NCBI RefSeq assembly: GCF_000428845.1
Contig: NZ_AUAS01000005.1
Span: forward strand, 1 to 64,000
Reading direction: 5' to 3'
DNA from: Dyadobacter alkalitolerans DSM 23607
GTDB lineage: Bacteria; Bacteroidota; Bacteroidia; Cytophagales; Spirosomataceae
Length of the DNA stretch: 64,000 nt
Shown here: in pieces, positions 8,193-16,947 of the stretch
How the letters are laid out: each line of letters begins with the position of its first letter
How positions within the stretch are numbered: the stretch's first letter is position 1
Program-made: the position numbers and the translations under genes
Notes under the pieces: generated by a model
What the model saw: the letters and a program-made list of their open reading frames with translations, nothing else
Told to the model about the DNA's origin: nothing
The model's database searches: none

Positions 8193-9470
8193 TCATTCGG
8201 AAGCAAATGGCCCAAATACGCGTTTAACAGTAACTTCTAAATTAGCAGTTTCTGCAATCAGGATGTAAAACTGGTTTCCTCCGGGAAGTACGCGGACAAT
8301 CACGTGTCCGAACATACTTTTGTATCCCCTGGTAAACCAAAACCCAAGCGTGGCCTTGGTTACTTCCTGAATATTGGTAGCAAAGATATTCTTCTCCCCT
8401 TCGTAAATGTGATTGGAAAGAAGCCTGTGCATCACTTCCTGGCCAGGATGATCGCTGCACCAGGTTTGTTCAATGACCGCCTTGGGCTGCAAACTACTTA
8501 GGAAATTTTCGTTGGTAGCATCCCTGTTTCCGTGGTGGTTTAATGTAGTCACCTCGACTTTGCCCACTGCTTTGGCCATGGGGGTTTCCGTATCAAACCA
8601 AGTCGGTAATCCGAATCCCTGTAAACCCGTGTTATCTCCGCCCGTGAAATAGTCGAACTTACCATAAGACAGCTTGATGGCCAGGCTAAGCGGATTTTCA
8701 TTGAACTTACCTTTCGCGTCCAATACGCTGTCGGCAGTAAAATATTCAAAAGTTTTGTCACTTACGCCAGTCCAGATTGTCCCGTTTGCCTTTACGCCTC
8801 GTATTTTAAAATCAGTATATTTAGCGGTATTATTTTTTAAAACAATCTGACTCACAGACCCAACTTTCAAACTTTCGGCGGTCAAACCATTTTTTTGCTG
8901 ATCATTGATAAATCGTTGCAAATTCAAAAAGATGCTTGACTCTCCTTTGTACGCTTCTCTCAAATCTGTCGGGAAATTATAGCCAGGATAGTTTCTGTCA
9001 ATGATCTTTTTGATGGGGATCAGTGTTCCAACTTCCGTTATTCCGGTCAATTTGTAACTGCCAGCCGTTGCAGTTTTGGTTCTAGGTGTGATTAAGCCAA
9101 AGTGATCGCTGTGAAAATGGGTAATAACCGCGTAGTCCAGGACAATTTTCCCGTTTTGGGGCGTTACCTGGCGAATGTAATCTGCAATCCATTGCCCTGC
9201 CGTCTTGCTGTTGTCAGGATAAGGCGGTGTGACAGTTAATGGCAGGCTTTTAACCGAAACTGAATCGTCCATATCCCCTGCATCGAGGAGCATAGTTGTT
9301 CCGTCGGGCAAGGCGAAAAATGTGCTCACTCCTCTTCCGGTGTTGATATGGTGAATATCCAGGTATCCTTCTTTCCAGATTAGGGACGTCGTGTCCAACT
9401 GCGCCAACGCGGCACTGACTGAGAATATAAGCAGGAAAAAACAACTTAGCAAATGTTGGAACGGCTTCAT
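8193..9470 (-). CDS. Exported metallo-beta-lactamase-fold hydrolase (ComEC-type)
   Basis: 425 aa with an N-terminal signal peptide (hydrophobic residues 8-22, cleavage after SAALA). The metal motif HFHSDHFGL (about residues 118-126) is the HxHxDH signature of the MBL fold. Further metal-site strands follow: GGDNTG around residue 278 and LNHHGNRDA around residue 312. The architecture resembles the MBL domain of ComEC/Rec2-like hydrolases. The gene starts 10 bp after susD, so it is the last gene of the sigma-fecR-susCD operon and its enzyme probably acts in the periplasm on what SusCD brings in. The substrate is not deducible. Confidence 0.85.
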   Translation of the reverse strand: MKPFQHLLSCFFLLIFSVSAALAQLDTTSLIWKEGYLDIHHINTGRGVSTFFALPDGTTMLLDAGDMDDSVSVKSLPLTVTPPYPDNSKTAGQWIADYIRQVTPQNGKIVLDYAVITHFHSDHFGLITPRTKTATAGSYKLTGITEVGTLIPIKKIIDRNYPGYNFPTDLREAYKGESSIFLNLQRFINDQQKNGLTAESLKVGSVSQIVLKNNTAKYTDFKIRGVKANGTIWTGVSDKTFEYFTADSVLDAKGKFNENPLSLAIKLSYGKFDYFTGGDNTGLQGFGLPTWFDTETPMAKAVGKVEVTTLNHHGNRDATNENFLSSLQPKAVIEQTWCSDHPGQEVMHRLLSNHIYEGEKNIFATNIQEVTKATLGFWFTRGYKSMFGHVIVRVLPGGNQFYILIAETANLEVTVKRVFGPFASE

Positions 9471-9480
9471 TTGAATATAA

Positions 9481-10875
9481 TTAATATTGGGGATTTTGAA
9501 TGATGGCAGGATCTGTATCTATCTGATTCTGTGGAATGGGCAATACCAGGTTTTTTGCAGACACTGTGATGGGTTTGTTGTTTTCCGAAAACCAGCTGTT
9601 CATGACTGTAATTGCCTGACCAGTCCTGAGCAAGTCCAACCAGCGGTGCCCCTCACCTACCAGTTCTAATCTCCTTTCCAAGTCTATCGCTGCACGTAAA
9701 TCGCTTTGCGTTGTCGCAGCAGTGCTGGTCAGACCTGCGCGCTTCCGCACCAGGTTAAGCAGATGTTGTGCCGAGGTGAGATTACCCAATTCATTTTCAA
9801 TTTCTGCCTGCATTAACAACACATCGGCATATCTTAGGACAACAACATTGCTGCCTCCATCTGTGATTATTTCAGGCTTCTTCAATTTATTATTGAATGG
9901 AACCCCGGAAGGGGTCAGCGCCACGTATGCGCCCTTTCTTGCATCGTTTTGAGTGTATTTATTGAAAAGCTCAAGGGTAGGCAAGTTGTGGCCCTTCGCG
10001 CCGCTTACTGTGCCCGATGGCGCAAACTGTTGGTACATAGCGCTTCCTTCGGTGTTTCCATTAATCCCGGAAGCAAACTGTACTGCAAAAATGATCTCTT
10101 TGTTATTTTCGTTCGAAAGCGAAAAGACGTCTTCAACCGACGGCAAAAGCTCATGAACATTGGAGGCAATGAGCGCATCCAGCTCTGTTTTGGCTTTCTG
10201 ATACTCTTTTTTGGTTAAATAAACTTTACCCAGCAATGCCTGTGCGGCGGTTCTGATAACACGTCCGGGCTGACTGGAAGAAGCTGGCAATGACGGAATA
10301 GATTCCGACAAATCTTTGACGATCTGCTCATAAACCTGTGAAGTATTTGTCCTGCCCTGCCCGAAGAAAACGTTGGGATCAGTTGTTTCATCCAGCACAA
10401 GCGGAACATCCCCGTAAAATCTGACCAAGTTAAAGTACATCAAAGCCCTTATAAATTTAGCTTCCCCGATCCGGGCACTTTTAGTAGCATCCGCTTTAAA
10501 AGTCACATCATTAATCCGGGCCAGCACTACGTTACTCCGCTGGATTGCCACATACGACATCCGCCAGTTGTCTGCGACAACGCCATTGGCCGGAATGGTT
10601 TTGAATTCATCCATGTCGCCGTAGACAGCCGCATCATTTGCAGGGACTTCGTCAAAGGTATTGTCAGATGGAATCTCTCCCATGGCCGGCAAGTTCAATC
10701 CATATAGCCCATTGTTTTGCAAAGCAGCATAGATGGAATTGACGTATTCTTCCACCTCGGTTTCTGTTTTCAGAAAAACGCCGAGCTCCTTACTGGTCAG
10801 TGGACGCTGTTCTAGCTGGTCCGTGCATGATCCAAAAACAAGCGTCATAATCACATATATGATAGTCTTTTTCAT
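9481..10875 (-). CDS. RagB/SusD family nutrient-uptake outer-membrane lipoprotein
   Basis: 464 aa. The lipoprotein signal MKKTIIYVIMTLVFGSC places the acylated Cys at residue 17. The SusD N-terminal TPR-like domain is visible (NSIYAALQNNGLYGLNLPAM; FIRALMYFNLVRFYGDVPLV, the conserved helix pair). The C-terminus has the usual RRLELVGEGHRWLDLLRTG motif and ends in LPIPQNQIDTDP-like sequence. It caps the SusC barrel, whose gene ends 11 bp upstream. The short length (464) is usual for SusD. The ligand is unknown. Confidence 0.95.
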   Translation of the reverse strand: MKKTIIYVIMTLVFGSCTDQLEQRPLTSKELGVFLKTETEVEEYVNSIYAALQNNGLYGLNLPAMGEIPSDNTFDEVPANDAAVYGDMDEFKTIPANGVVADNWRMSYVAIQRSNVVLARINDVTFKADATKSARIGEAKFIRALMYFNLVRFYGDVPLVLDETTDPNVFFGQGRTNTSQVYEQIVKDLSESIPSLPASSSQPGRVIRTAAQALLGKVYLTKKEYQKAKTELDALIASNVHELLPSVEDVFSLSNENNKEIIFAVQFASGINGNTEGSAMYQQFAPSGTVSGAKGHNLPTLELFNKYTQNDARKGAYVALTPSGVPFNNKLKKPEIITDGGSNVVVLRYADVLLMQAEIENELGNLTSAQHLLNLVRKRAGLTSTAATTQSDLRAAIDLERRLELVGEGHRWLDLLRTGQAITVMNSWFSENNKPITVSAKNLVLPIPQNQIDTDPAIIQNPQY

Positions 10876-10886
10876 GTCTGATGTAG

Positions 10887-13800
10887 TTAAAATGTAAGGT
10901 TGAAGCCGATCAAAAATGTACGGGCGATAGGATAATTGGAAGTGCTCTGGCCGCTGGTTAGCACCGAGGGTGTGGTGGCTTCGGGATTATAACCTCTGAA
11001 TTTTGTGAGTGTTAGCAAATTGTTTCCACTTACATACACTCTTGCCGCAGCTATACTTGCCTTTTTGATCAATGCGGCCGGTAAGTTGTATGAAAGTTGT
11101 GCATCTCTAAGCCGGATAAAATCAGCATCGTAGATAAACCGGTCTGAGGCGCGTACGGAGCGTCTTGCTGCTGAAAAGTTGCCATAATTCGGTTGACCGA
11201 GAAATCCGTCTGGGTTGTGCTCGGGATGATACCGGTTTTCGAAATAGTACTTGGTTGGCATAGCAAAACCCTCTCCGGATTCTTCCCTGGAAGCAAAATT
11301 ACTTTCCATCACTTTACGCCCTTCAACCCCTGAAATGGAAAGTGAGAGCTGAAAATTACTGATTGTGAACACATTACTGACCCCATAAGTAAATTTAGGC
11401 AGATAGGTCCCCATGGAAATCCAGTCGCGCGAATCGATGACCCCATCACCATTTTCGTCTTTCACAATGTAATCTCCAAGTAAGGTTCCGGGCAGCTTTG
11501 GCATTGTGCCCAATTGCTCCTGCGTTTTGAAAATGCCTGTTACCTGGTATCCATAAAGTTCGGCTACGGACTCTCCGACCTTGGTAATAATGTTGCTGTT
11601 TGAACCGGCAATGATCTGCGTCTGCCCGGGAGCCAGGGCCAGCACTTTATTTTTGTTGAAAGAAATATTACCATCTATTGTCCAGCCAATTTTACCGAGA
11701 TTAATGCCACTGGCCGATGCCGAAACTTCGAGGCCAGTATTTCTGATTTTACCAATGTTCTGCAATGACGTATTGAAGCCGGATTGCTGCGGAATAGGCA
11801 CATCTAAAAGCAGATCTGAGGTTGTTGCATTATAATATTCGGCCGTCAGATCGATCTTGTTTAACAATTGCAGATCCAGTCCCAGATTGTATGAAGTATT
11901 GGTTTCCCATGACAGGTTCGGGTTTGGCGTGGCGGCAGCACTAAAACCGGGTGCCGGGGCTGAGCCAAAAAGATAGTTATTAGCAGCATTCCCACCGGAA
12001 ATCAGCGCCAGCGAGCCGTAAGGACCTATCTGATTATTTCCCGAAACACCCCACGTTGCCCTTGCTTTACCAAAAGTAATGAGGGATTGCTGCGGAAAGA
12101 AACCTTCGTTGCTCCATATCCAGCCCGCCGTAACAGAAGGAAATTTCCCCCATTTATTATTAACACCAAATCTGGATGAGCCGTCGGTACGGTAGGTTAC
12201 AGAGGCAATGTAACGGTCATTGAAAATGTATTGTATTCTGGAAAGATAGGATACCTGCACCCACCGCTCGCGGCTTGGTTCTACTGTAAATGCACTGGCT
12301 CCCGCAATGTTGTCGACATTGTCATCGGCGATATTTGTCCCTGTCACCAGGGTAGACTTGCTGTTTTCCCGCTGAAAACTGTAACCAGCCAATACACTGA
12401 ACTCGTGCTGACCTATCTTCTTGGAATAATTCAGGGTATGTTCAATCAGAATATTGTTCAGCGAAGCATTGGTTTCAGATGCTGAGGCGGGTTTGGGTGC
12501 TGGTGTCCTGTACGCACCCAGGTTAGACGAATTATAAAAATCAAAGTTGCTTTGCGCGAAATCGCCTCCCAGCACGAATTTATATTTCAGCCCGCTGGCG
12601 ATTTCATAACTAAAAAATGCGTTTCCAAACATGCGGAAAAAGCTGCGGTTATTTTTGATCAGCTTGGCAGCAGCCACAGGGTTCTCAACCAATGCACCAT
12701 CTTCGGGCCCGTTGGCAACGATCTGCTCACTGATAGCCAGACTTCCGTCCTCATTATAAGGTTTAAAAAAAGGATACATGGCCGTAACCATTCCGATCGG
12801 CTCATCAAAGCCGCCATTGGTGTTAATAAATTTCTGAGTCGTGTAAGATGGGTTAAGACTGATTCCAATGGTTGCTCTTTTGGAAATATCGGAGTCGAGT
12901 TTCAGTGTAGCACTGTATCTTTTTAAATTGTTGTTGATCAGAATTCCTTCCTGGCTGAAATGATTGAACGAGGTGTAGTAAGACGTATTGGCACTGCTGC
13001 CGCTTATAGCCACATTGTAGTTGCTCATTGGCGCAGTCCTGAATATTTCATCCATCCAATTGGTATTGACCAGGCCTTGCTCTTTTGCCAGATAAGGTGC
13101 CAGGTAGTTCAATGGAAGCTCCCGGAGCGAAGCGCCTTTTGCAATCCGGGTAGCCCGGTCATCCGAGAAACTGCGGTTAGCAGGGTTTTTGGATACATAT
13201 CCCCAATCCCTGGCTTCTGTCAGGTAAGTTGCCGCGTCATAAGCGTCCACATATTCAACCTTGTCTGCTTTTTGTTGAAAGCCGGTGTACACGTCCAGGG
13301 CAACATTGACCTTTTCTGACTTACTCTTTTTAGTTGAGATCAAAATCACGCCGTTTGCAGCCCTCGACCCATAAATAGCCGCGGAAGCCGGATCTTTCAA
13401 CACTTCCAGATTTTCAATATCGTTGGGATTAATATAATTTAGTGACGTCCCCTCAGTCAGCGGGAAGCCGTCGACCACAATAAGCGGATTGCGGCCTGCC
13501 GTGAGTGTACCAATGCCTCTGATCACAATTTGCGGATTGGATCCGGGCTGGCCATTTGCATCGTTAACAACAATGCCTGCCGCTTTACCAGAAAGTTGCT
13601 GGGCAAAATTACTTCCGCTGTATGTGGATAGTTTTTCATTGCTGATCTTGGATACCGAGCCGGTCACAAACCGCTTCTGCTGTGATCCATATCCGATCAC
13701 TACTAGTTGGTCGAGTGCATTTGCAGCTTCGGTCATGCGGATTGCAATGGAATTATTGTCCTTTTGATTAATTTGAAAATCTTTCAAAACCTGATTCTCA

Positions 13801-14063
13801 AAGCCTACAAAACTGAACAAAAAGCTGTATGATTTGCCCTGTTGAAGGTTATCAATCTTAAAAAGCCCCTTCTCGTCTGTCATCGAAAACGTTTTTTTCT
13901 CTGAGCCTGTTTCCTGGATCGTTATCGTTACGCCTACCAGCTCTTCGCCGTTTACACTGGTCACCGAGCCTGTCACCTGACTGTCTATTTGCTGGGCATA
14001 TGAAAGGCAAGGAATCATCATCAATAGTAGCATCAGCCACATTTTCTGTACATTTTTCATCAT
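10887..14063 (-). CDS. SusC/RagA family TonB-linked outer-membrane protein
   Basis: 1058-1075 aa depending on start. I prefer the ATG at 14063 or 14060 because MMKNVQKMWLMLLLMMIPCL is a proper signal peptide; the frame also has an earlier ATG at 14114. After cleavage (SYAQ) comes a carboxypeptidase-regulatory-like domain (VTGSVTSVNGEELVGVTITI), then the plug (DQLVVIGYGSQQKRFVTGSV; VLKDPASAAIYGSRAANGVI) and a 22-strand barrel with SusC-type end ARTFLIGFNLTF. There is no STN signalling domain between signal peptide and regulatory domain, though the gene follows an ECF sigma/FecR pair. Transports an unknown ligand with its SusD partner. Confidence 0.95.
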   Translation of the reverse strand: MMKNVQKMWLMLLLMMIPCLSYAQQIDSQVTGSVTSVNGEELVGVTITIQETGSEKKTFSMTDEKGLFKIDNLQQGKSYSFLFSFVGFENQVLKDFQINQKDNNSIAIRMTEAANALDQLVVIGYGSQQKRFVTGSVSKISNEKLSTYSGSNFAQQLSGKAAGIVVNDANGQPGSNPQIVIRGIGTLTAGRNPLIVVDGFPLTEGTSLNYINPNDIENLEVLKDPASAAIYGSRAANGVILISTKKSKSEKVNVALDVYTGFQQKADKVEYVDAYDAATYLTEARDWGYVSKNPANRSFSDDRATRIAKGASLRELPLNYLAPYLAKEQGLVNTNWMDEIFRTAPMSNYNVAISGSSANTSYYTSFNHFSQEGILINNNLKRYSATLKLDSDISKRATIGISLNPSYTTQKFINTNGGFDEPIGMVTAMYPFFKPYNEDGSLAISEQIVANGPEDGALVENPVAAAKLIKNNRSFFRMFGNAFFSYEIASGLKYKFVLGGDFAQSNFDFYNSSNLGAYRTPAPKPASASETNASLNNILIEHTLNYSKKIGQHEFSVLAGYSFQRENSKSTLVTGTNIADDNVDNIAGASAFTVEPSRERWVQVSYLSRIQYIFNDRYIASVTYRTDGSSRFGVNNKWGKFPSVTAGWIWSNEGFFPQQSLITFGKARATWGVSGNNQIGPYGSLALISGGNAANNYLFGSAPAPGFSAAATPNPNLSWETNTSYNLGLDLQLLNKIDLTAEYYNATTSDLLLDVPIPQQSGFNTSLQNIGKIRNTGLEVSASASGINLGKIGWTIDGNISFNKNKVLALAPGQTQIIAGSNSNIITKVGESVAELYGYQVTGIFKTQEQLGTMPKLPGTLLGDYIVKDENGDGVIDSRDWISMGTYLPKFTYGVSNVFTISNFQLSLSISGVEGRKVMESNFASREESGEGFAMPTKYYFENRYHPEHNPDGFLGQPNYGNFSAARRSVRASDRFIYDADFIRLRDAQLSYNLPAALIKKASIAAARVYVSGNNLLTLTKFRGYNPEATTPSVLTSGQSTSNYPIARTFLIGFNLTF

Positions 14064-14158
14064 CTGCAATTTGTTTTGAAAATAGTCTATCTGTTGCCCC
14101 GGAAGCCGGAGCATGAAAAATTGAAAACATGGTTATACGCGACCCGACCGGCACGAAG

Positions 14159-15205
14159 TTACTTTTTGGCCTTTTCTACGGTTATTTTATTCTGTTGTTG
14201 TTCAAAAGTCAGGTGATTGGCGTCACATATTATTTTGAGAATTGCCCTAAGCGAATCCGTTTCAAAGAATGACCCGGAAAACGAAATCGCATTTACTTGC
14301 GGATCAGCACTCTCGATCCTAACTCCGTAATATCGCCCTATTTGGTCAAAAACACCCGATAATGGCTTTTGCACAAACATTAAGGCTTCTTTTCTGCTCG
14401 GCGTGGGAGCAGTTTTAATTACCTGCTGCGACAAACCCTGCGGTTTTGCTTTACTTAACTCCTTCACAGTTGCCTCACCCGAATCTTTGACATATTCGCA
14501 TTCCTGGCCAGGATACAAATAGATCGCTTTCATGCGCTCGGCGCGCAGCACCACTTTCCCTTCAATCAACCTTACATTAATGTACCTTTTGCTGACTGGC
14601 GCATCTACGAGAAAGGTCGTCCCGAGAGCTGTCGTAATTAACGATCCAGTATATACGCTAAACGGCCGGGTTGAATCTTTTGCAACTTTAAACTCAGCCA
14701 TTCCATGCAACGAAATGTTGCGCTTGTCAGCAGAAAATGATTTATAGTAAGAAATTCCACTTTTCGGAAAAAGTTTGATAAACGAGCCGTCTGCCAAAGC
14801 AATGTGCTCAACAGTGTCCGACGAATTGACTAATTGTACCAGTTCTTCCTTGCCAACTGCGGAATGCTGTGCTACTTTTCTCGGCGACATACTTCTCATG
14901 CTGTAAATGACAAATATCCCCGTCAATACAAGCACCACTGAGGCCGCTGCAACCCAGTAACGCAAACTCCAATGCAGGAATGGTTGCCCGGTTTTTCGCG
15001 TGCTGCCTTCCTGTACATTCATCCTAACATGCAGCCGGTTCAACAACTCATTTTTTTTATCGCTGCTAAGCATTGTATCCTGCGTGTATGGAAAGTCGAC
15101 CAATATTTCTTTGTCATCAGCCAGCATTTGCCGAAGCCGGATGTCTTCTGCATGGGTTGTTTGGCCAGCCCAAAATTTCTGTATGAGTTTGTCGAGTTCT
15201 TCCAT
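14159..15205 (-). CDS. FecR-family anti-sigma factor
   Basis: 348 aa. The N-terminal cytoplasmic part (residues 1-80) begins MEELDKLIQKFWAGQTTHAE, a FecR anti-sigma helix. One membrane helix lies at about residues 84-104 (YWVAAASVVLVLTGIFVIY). The periplasmic FecR domain is seen in IALADGSFIKLFPKSGISYY and TALGTTFLVDA. The C-terminal DUF4974 region (about 280-345) ends FEQQQNKITVEK. It holds the ECF factor encoded just upstream until signalled. The start is 72 bp after the sigma gene and the susC start is about 95 bp downstream, consistent with one operon. Confidence 0.93.
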   Translation of the reverse strand: MEELDKLIQKFWAGQTTHAEDIRLRQMLADDKEILVDFPYTQDTMLSSDKKNELLNRLHVRMNVQEGSTRKTGQPFLHWSLRYWVAAASVVLVLTGIFVIYSMRSMSPRKVAQHSAVGKEELVQLVNSSDTVEHIALADGSFIKLFPKSGISYYKSFSADKRNISLHGMAEFKVAKDSTRPFSVYTGSLITTALGTTFLVDAPVSKRYINVRLIEGKVVLRAERMKAIYLYPGQECEYVKDSGEATVKELSKAKPQGLSQQVIKTAPTPSRKEALMFVQKPLSGVFDQIGRYYGVRIESADPQVNAISFSGSFFETDSLRAILKIICDANHLTFEQQQNKITVEKAKK

Positions 15206-15277
15206 GCTTTCAATCTAAATACGCGGAACACTCCGTGGTGGTGGGTGTCCGGTATGTTACGAAATTGTTAACCAAAC

Positions 15278-15856
15278 TTATTTGTTAAAATGCGTTAGGA
15301 TATACAACAGCCAGGCGGCATTTTTAGCACCATGCATCTGGATATATTCTTTTAGGACTTTTGTAGCGGCTATCAAATGCTCTTTCACTGTGTAAACAGA
15401 TATTCCCATCATTTCCGAAGCCTGTTGATAGGATTTTCCTTCCAGCTTACACAGCCTGAAAACTTCTTTCCTTCGCGGCGGAAGCTGCTCAATGGCGTTA
15501 TAGAGCAAATTTAGCTTTGCTTCGAAGCCGTCCGAACTCTCGTCCTGATCATCAACGACCTCAGGCACATGTTCCTGTGCGATAACCCTATCCCTAACCA
15601 TTTTCCTGATACAACTGATCGCTTTGTTATGGCTTACCACCATCAGCCAACCTCCGACCGAGTTGTCAATATCTATCTGATCCCAACTTTCCCAAAGTGC
15701 AAAAAAAACGTCCTGCAAAATTTCCTCAGCCAAGACAGGCTGTCTGACTATCTTACTGATATTACGGTAAACAGCGTCGCTGTATTGATGGTAGATTTCA
15801 TCAAAAGCCTTAACATTATCCTCTTTGAGTGGTTTGCTGTTTTTTAATACACCCAT
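15278..15856 (-). CDS. ECF RNA polymerase sigma factor (sigma-70 family)
   Basis: 192 aa. Region 2 is seen in FDEIYHQYSDAVYRNISKIV and AEEILQDVFFALWESWDQI (about residues 18-62). Region 4 is seen in IEQLPPRRKEVFRLCKLEGK and YQQASEMMGISVYTVKEHLI (about 117-160). This is the Bacteroidota class paired with FecR and SusC/SusD. It probably directs transcription of the susCD-MBL unit under control of the FecR protein encoded next to it. The ATG at 15856 (MGVLKNSKPLKEDN) gives the usual leader. First gene of the operon. Confidence 0.93.
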   Translation of the reverse strand: MGVLKNSKPLKEDNVKAFDEIYHQYSDAVYRNISKIVRQPVLAEEILQDVFFALWESWDQIDIDNSVGGWLMVVSHNKAISCIRKMVRDRVIAQEHVPEVVDDQDESSDGFEAKLNLLYNAIEQLPPRRKEVFRLCKLEGKSYQQASEMMGISVYTVKEHLIAATKVLKEYIQMHGAKNAAWLLYILTHFNK

Positions 15857-15959
15857 ACTATTTTTAATGCGCCATACATCTAGTAAAATTAATCAAAATT
15901 CAGCGGCCGCATTATTTATCAAATTGTTAATTGGGCGATCATCTAGGCCTTGAACAGTC

Positions 15960-16163
15960 ATGTACAATATGGAGACACAAATTAAATGGAAAGGTCTAGA
16001 CGATGACACGATCGAAAACTGTAGAATTGATTTACGAAGCGAGCGTGTGCTGGTAACTTCTGAAATTTCAGGGCCCGACCTGGATATTTGCAATAAAAAT
16101 CAGGACGGACACACATTGGAAGACCAATTATTGCGAGCTCGTCGGACATTTAGGAGGCGTTAA
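15960..16163 (+). CDS. Short ORF, possible fragment of a glycolipid-binding-type protein
   Basis: 67 codons. Residues 4-37 (METQIKWKGLDDDTIENCRI, then VTSEISG) resemble the start of Bacteroidota proteins of the putative glycolipid-binding family (PF06475), which run to about 190 aa. After residue 45 the resemblance ends and the tail is arginine-rich (RARRTFRRR). A 3' truncated remnant is more likely than a complete gene. Downstream, 16164-16417 holds no recognisable coding sequence. Assignment is from memory of family pattern and is weak. Confidence 0.35.
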   Translation: MYNMETQIKWKGLDDDTIENCRIDLRSERVLVTSEISGPDLDICNKNQDGHTLEDQLLRARRTFRRR

Positions 16164-16417
16164 TTTTCAATTCTTATTTGAACGCGATCACCATGGAACA
16201 TGAATAGCCAACGGTCAGCCAGATAGCCGTTTTGATCAATGTGATGCATTACAATTTTATGTGAAGTGTCGAAGAAGCAAAAACCGGTTTAATCAAACGA
16301 CAAATCGTTCAGTTGCTGCACACAACTATTTACTAAGAACGATAAACTTTGGCTGCAATCGGGATTTCACGTAACTTATCAGGGTGCTGAAACTGTTAAT
16401 ATCCAAGAAGCAATTCG

Positions 16418-16816
16418 ATGACACCAAAAAACCTAGAAAACCCTTCATTTTTGGAATACTTTCAATACAATTACCAGCAACCTGGACTTGAAGATTTTGC
16501 TAGCTGGCTACGATCGTTTCTTTCAACAGATGAGTTTACTCAGGCGGCAAGCCGGTTTGTCGAGCTTAGCAAAGCGTTGCACAATGAAGACGACATTGAG
16601 AAAAGATCTTATCTGGTTAACAAATCTCACAGTTAGAAAAGGGAAATACCTTCATTACTTGACAAAGTTTACAGCAACAATTCCTGAAAAACTGGTTACC
16701 GGGGTACAACGTATGCCTACTGGAATAGGTTGTCGGAAATACTACATCAAAGATCCGGATTTGCTGCTAAACTAGATGCTGGAATCTTACTCCTCCCCTA
16801 CTTTTCTCCCATCTAG
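16418..16816 (+). pseudogene. Broken small gene with two in-frame stops
   Basis: The first 72 codons (MTPKNLENPSFLEYFQYNYQ...) end at a TAG at 16634-16636. The same frame then continues KREIPSLLDKVYSNNS, meets a TGA at 16684-16686, and continues KTGYRGTTYAYWNRLSEILH and on to a TAG at 16814-16816. Two single-base nonsense changes in one otherwise open frame suggest a recently killed gene of about 132 codons. Its last third is the 110-bp repeat also found near 24.05 kb, where the same peptide (RLSEILHQRS, AGILLL, YFSPI) is recognisable. No family recognised; the sequence is helical with many aromatic residues. Confidence 0.55.
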
Positions 16817-16826
16817 TTCAAGATTT
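16711..16826 (+). repeat. 110-bp dispersed repeat, copy A
   Basis: By eye this is about 85% identical to 24047-24163 in the same orientation, including an exact 26-nt core (ATAGGTTGTCGG... through CATCAAAG) and a second exact block GATGCTGGAATCTTACTCCT-like with one change. It is the 3' end of the broken gene at 16418-16816, so the repeat is ancestrally coding. Similarity stops a few bases after the TAG. Confidence 0.75.
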
Positions 16827-16947
16827 CTCCAAGCCGAATGTATTCACTTAACATATCATATAGTTATATACTACAGGTTGTGCTCATAATGCTTCACCAT
16901 TAACTTGCTAGACGGGCAATAACGGCACATGTGATTTTTTGCTGCGT

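Noticed and set aside
16488..16775. 95-codon frame overlapping the broken gene
   Set aside because: It runs in another frame over sequence that keeps coding character in the 16418 frame; the repeat copy at 24 kb supports the 16418 frame.
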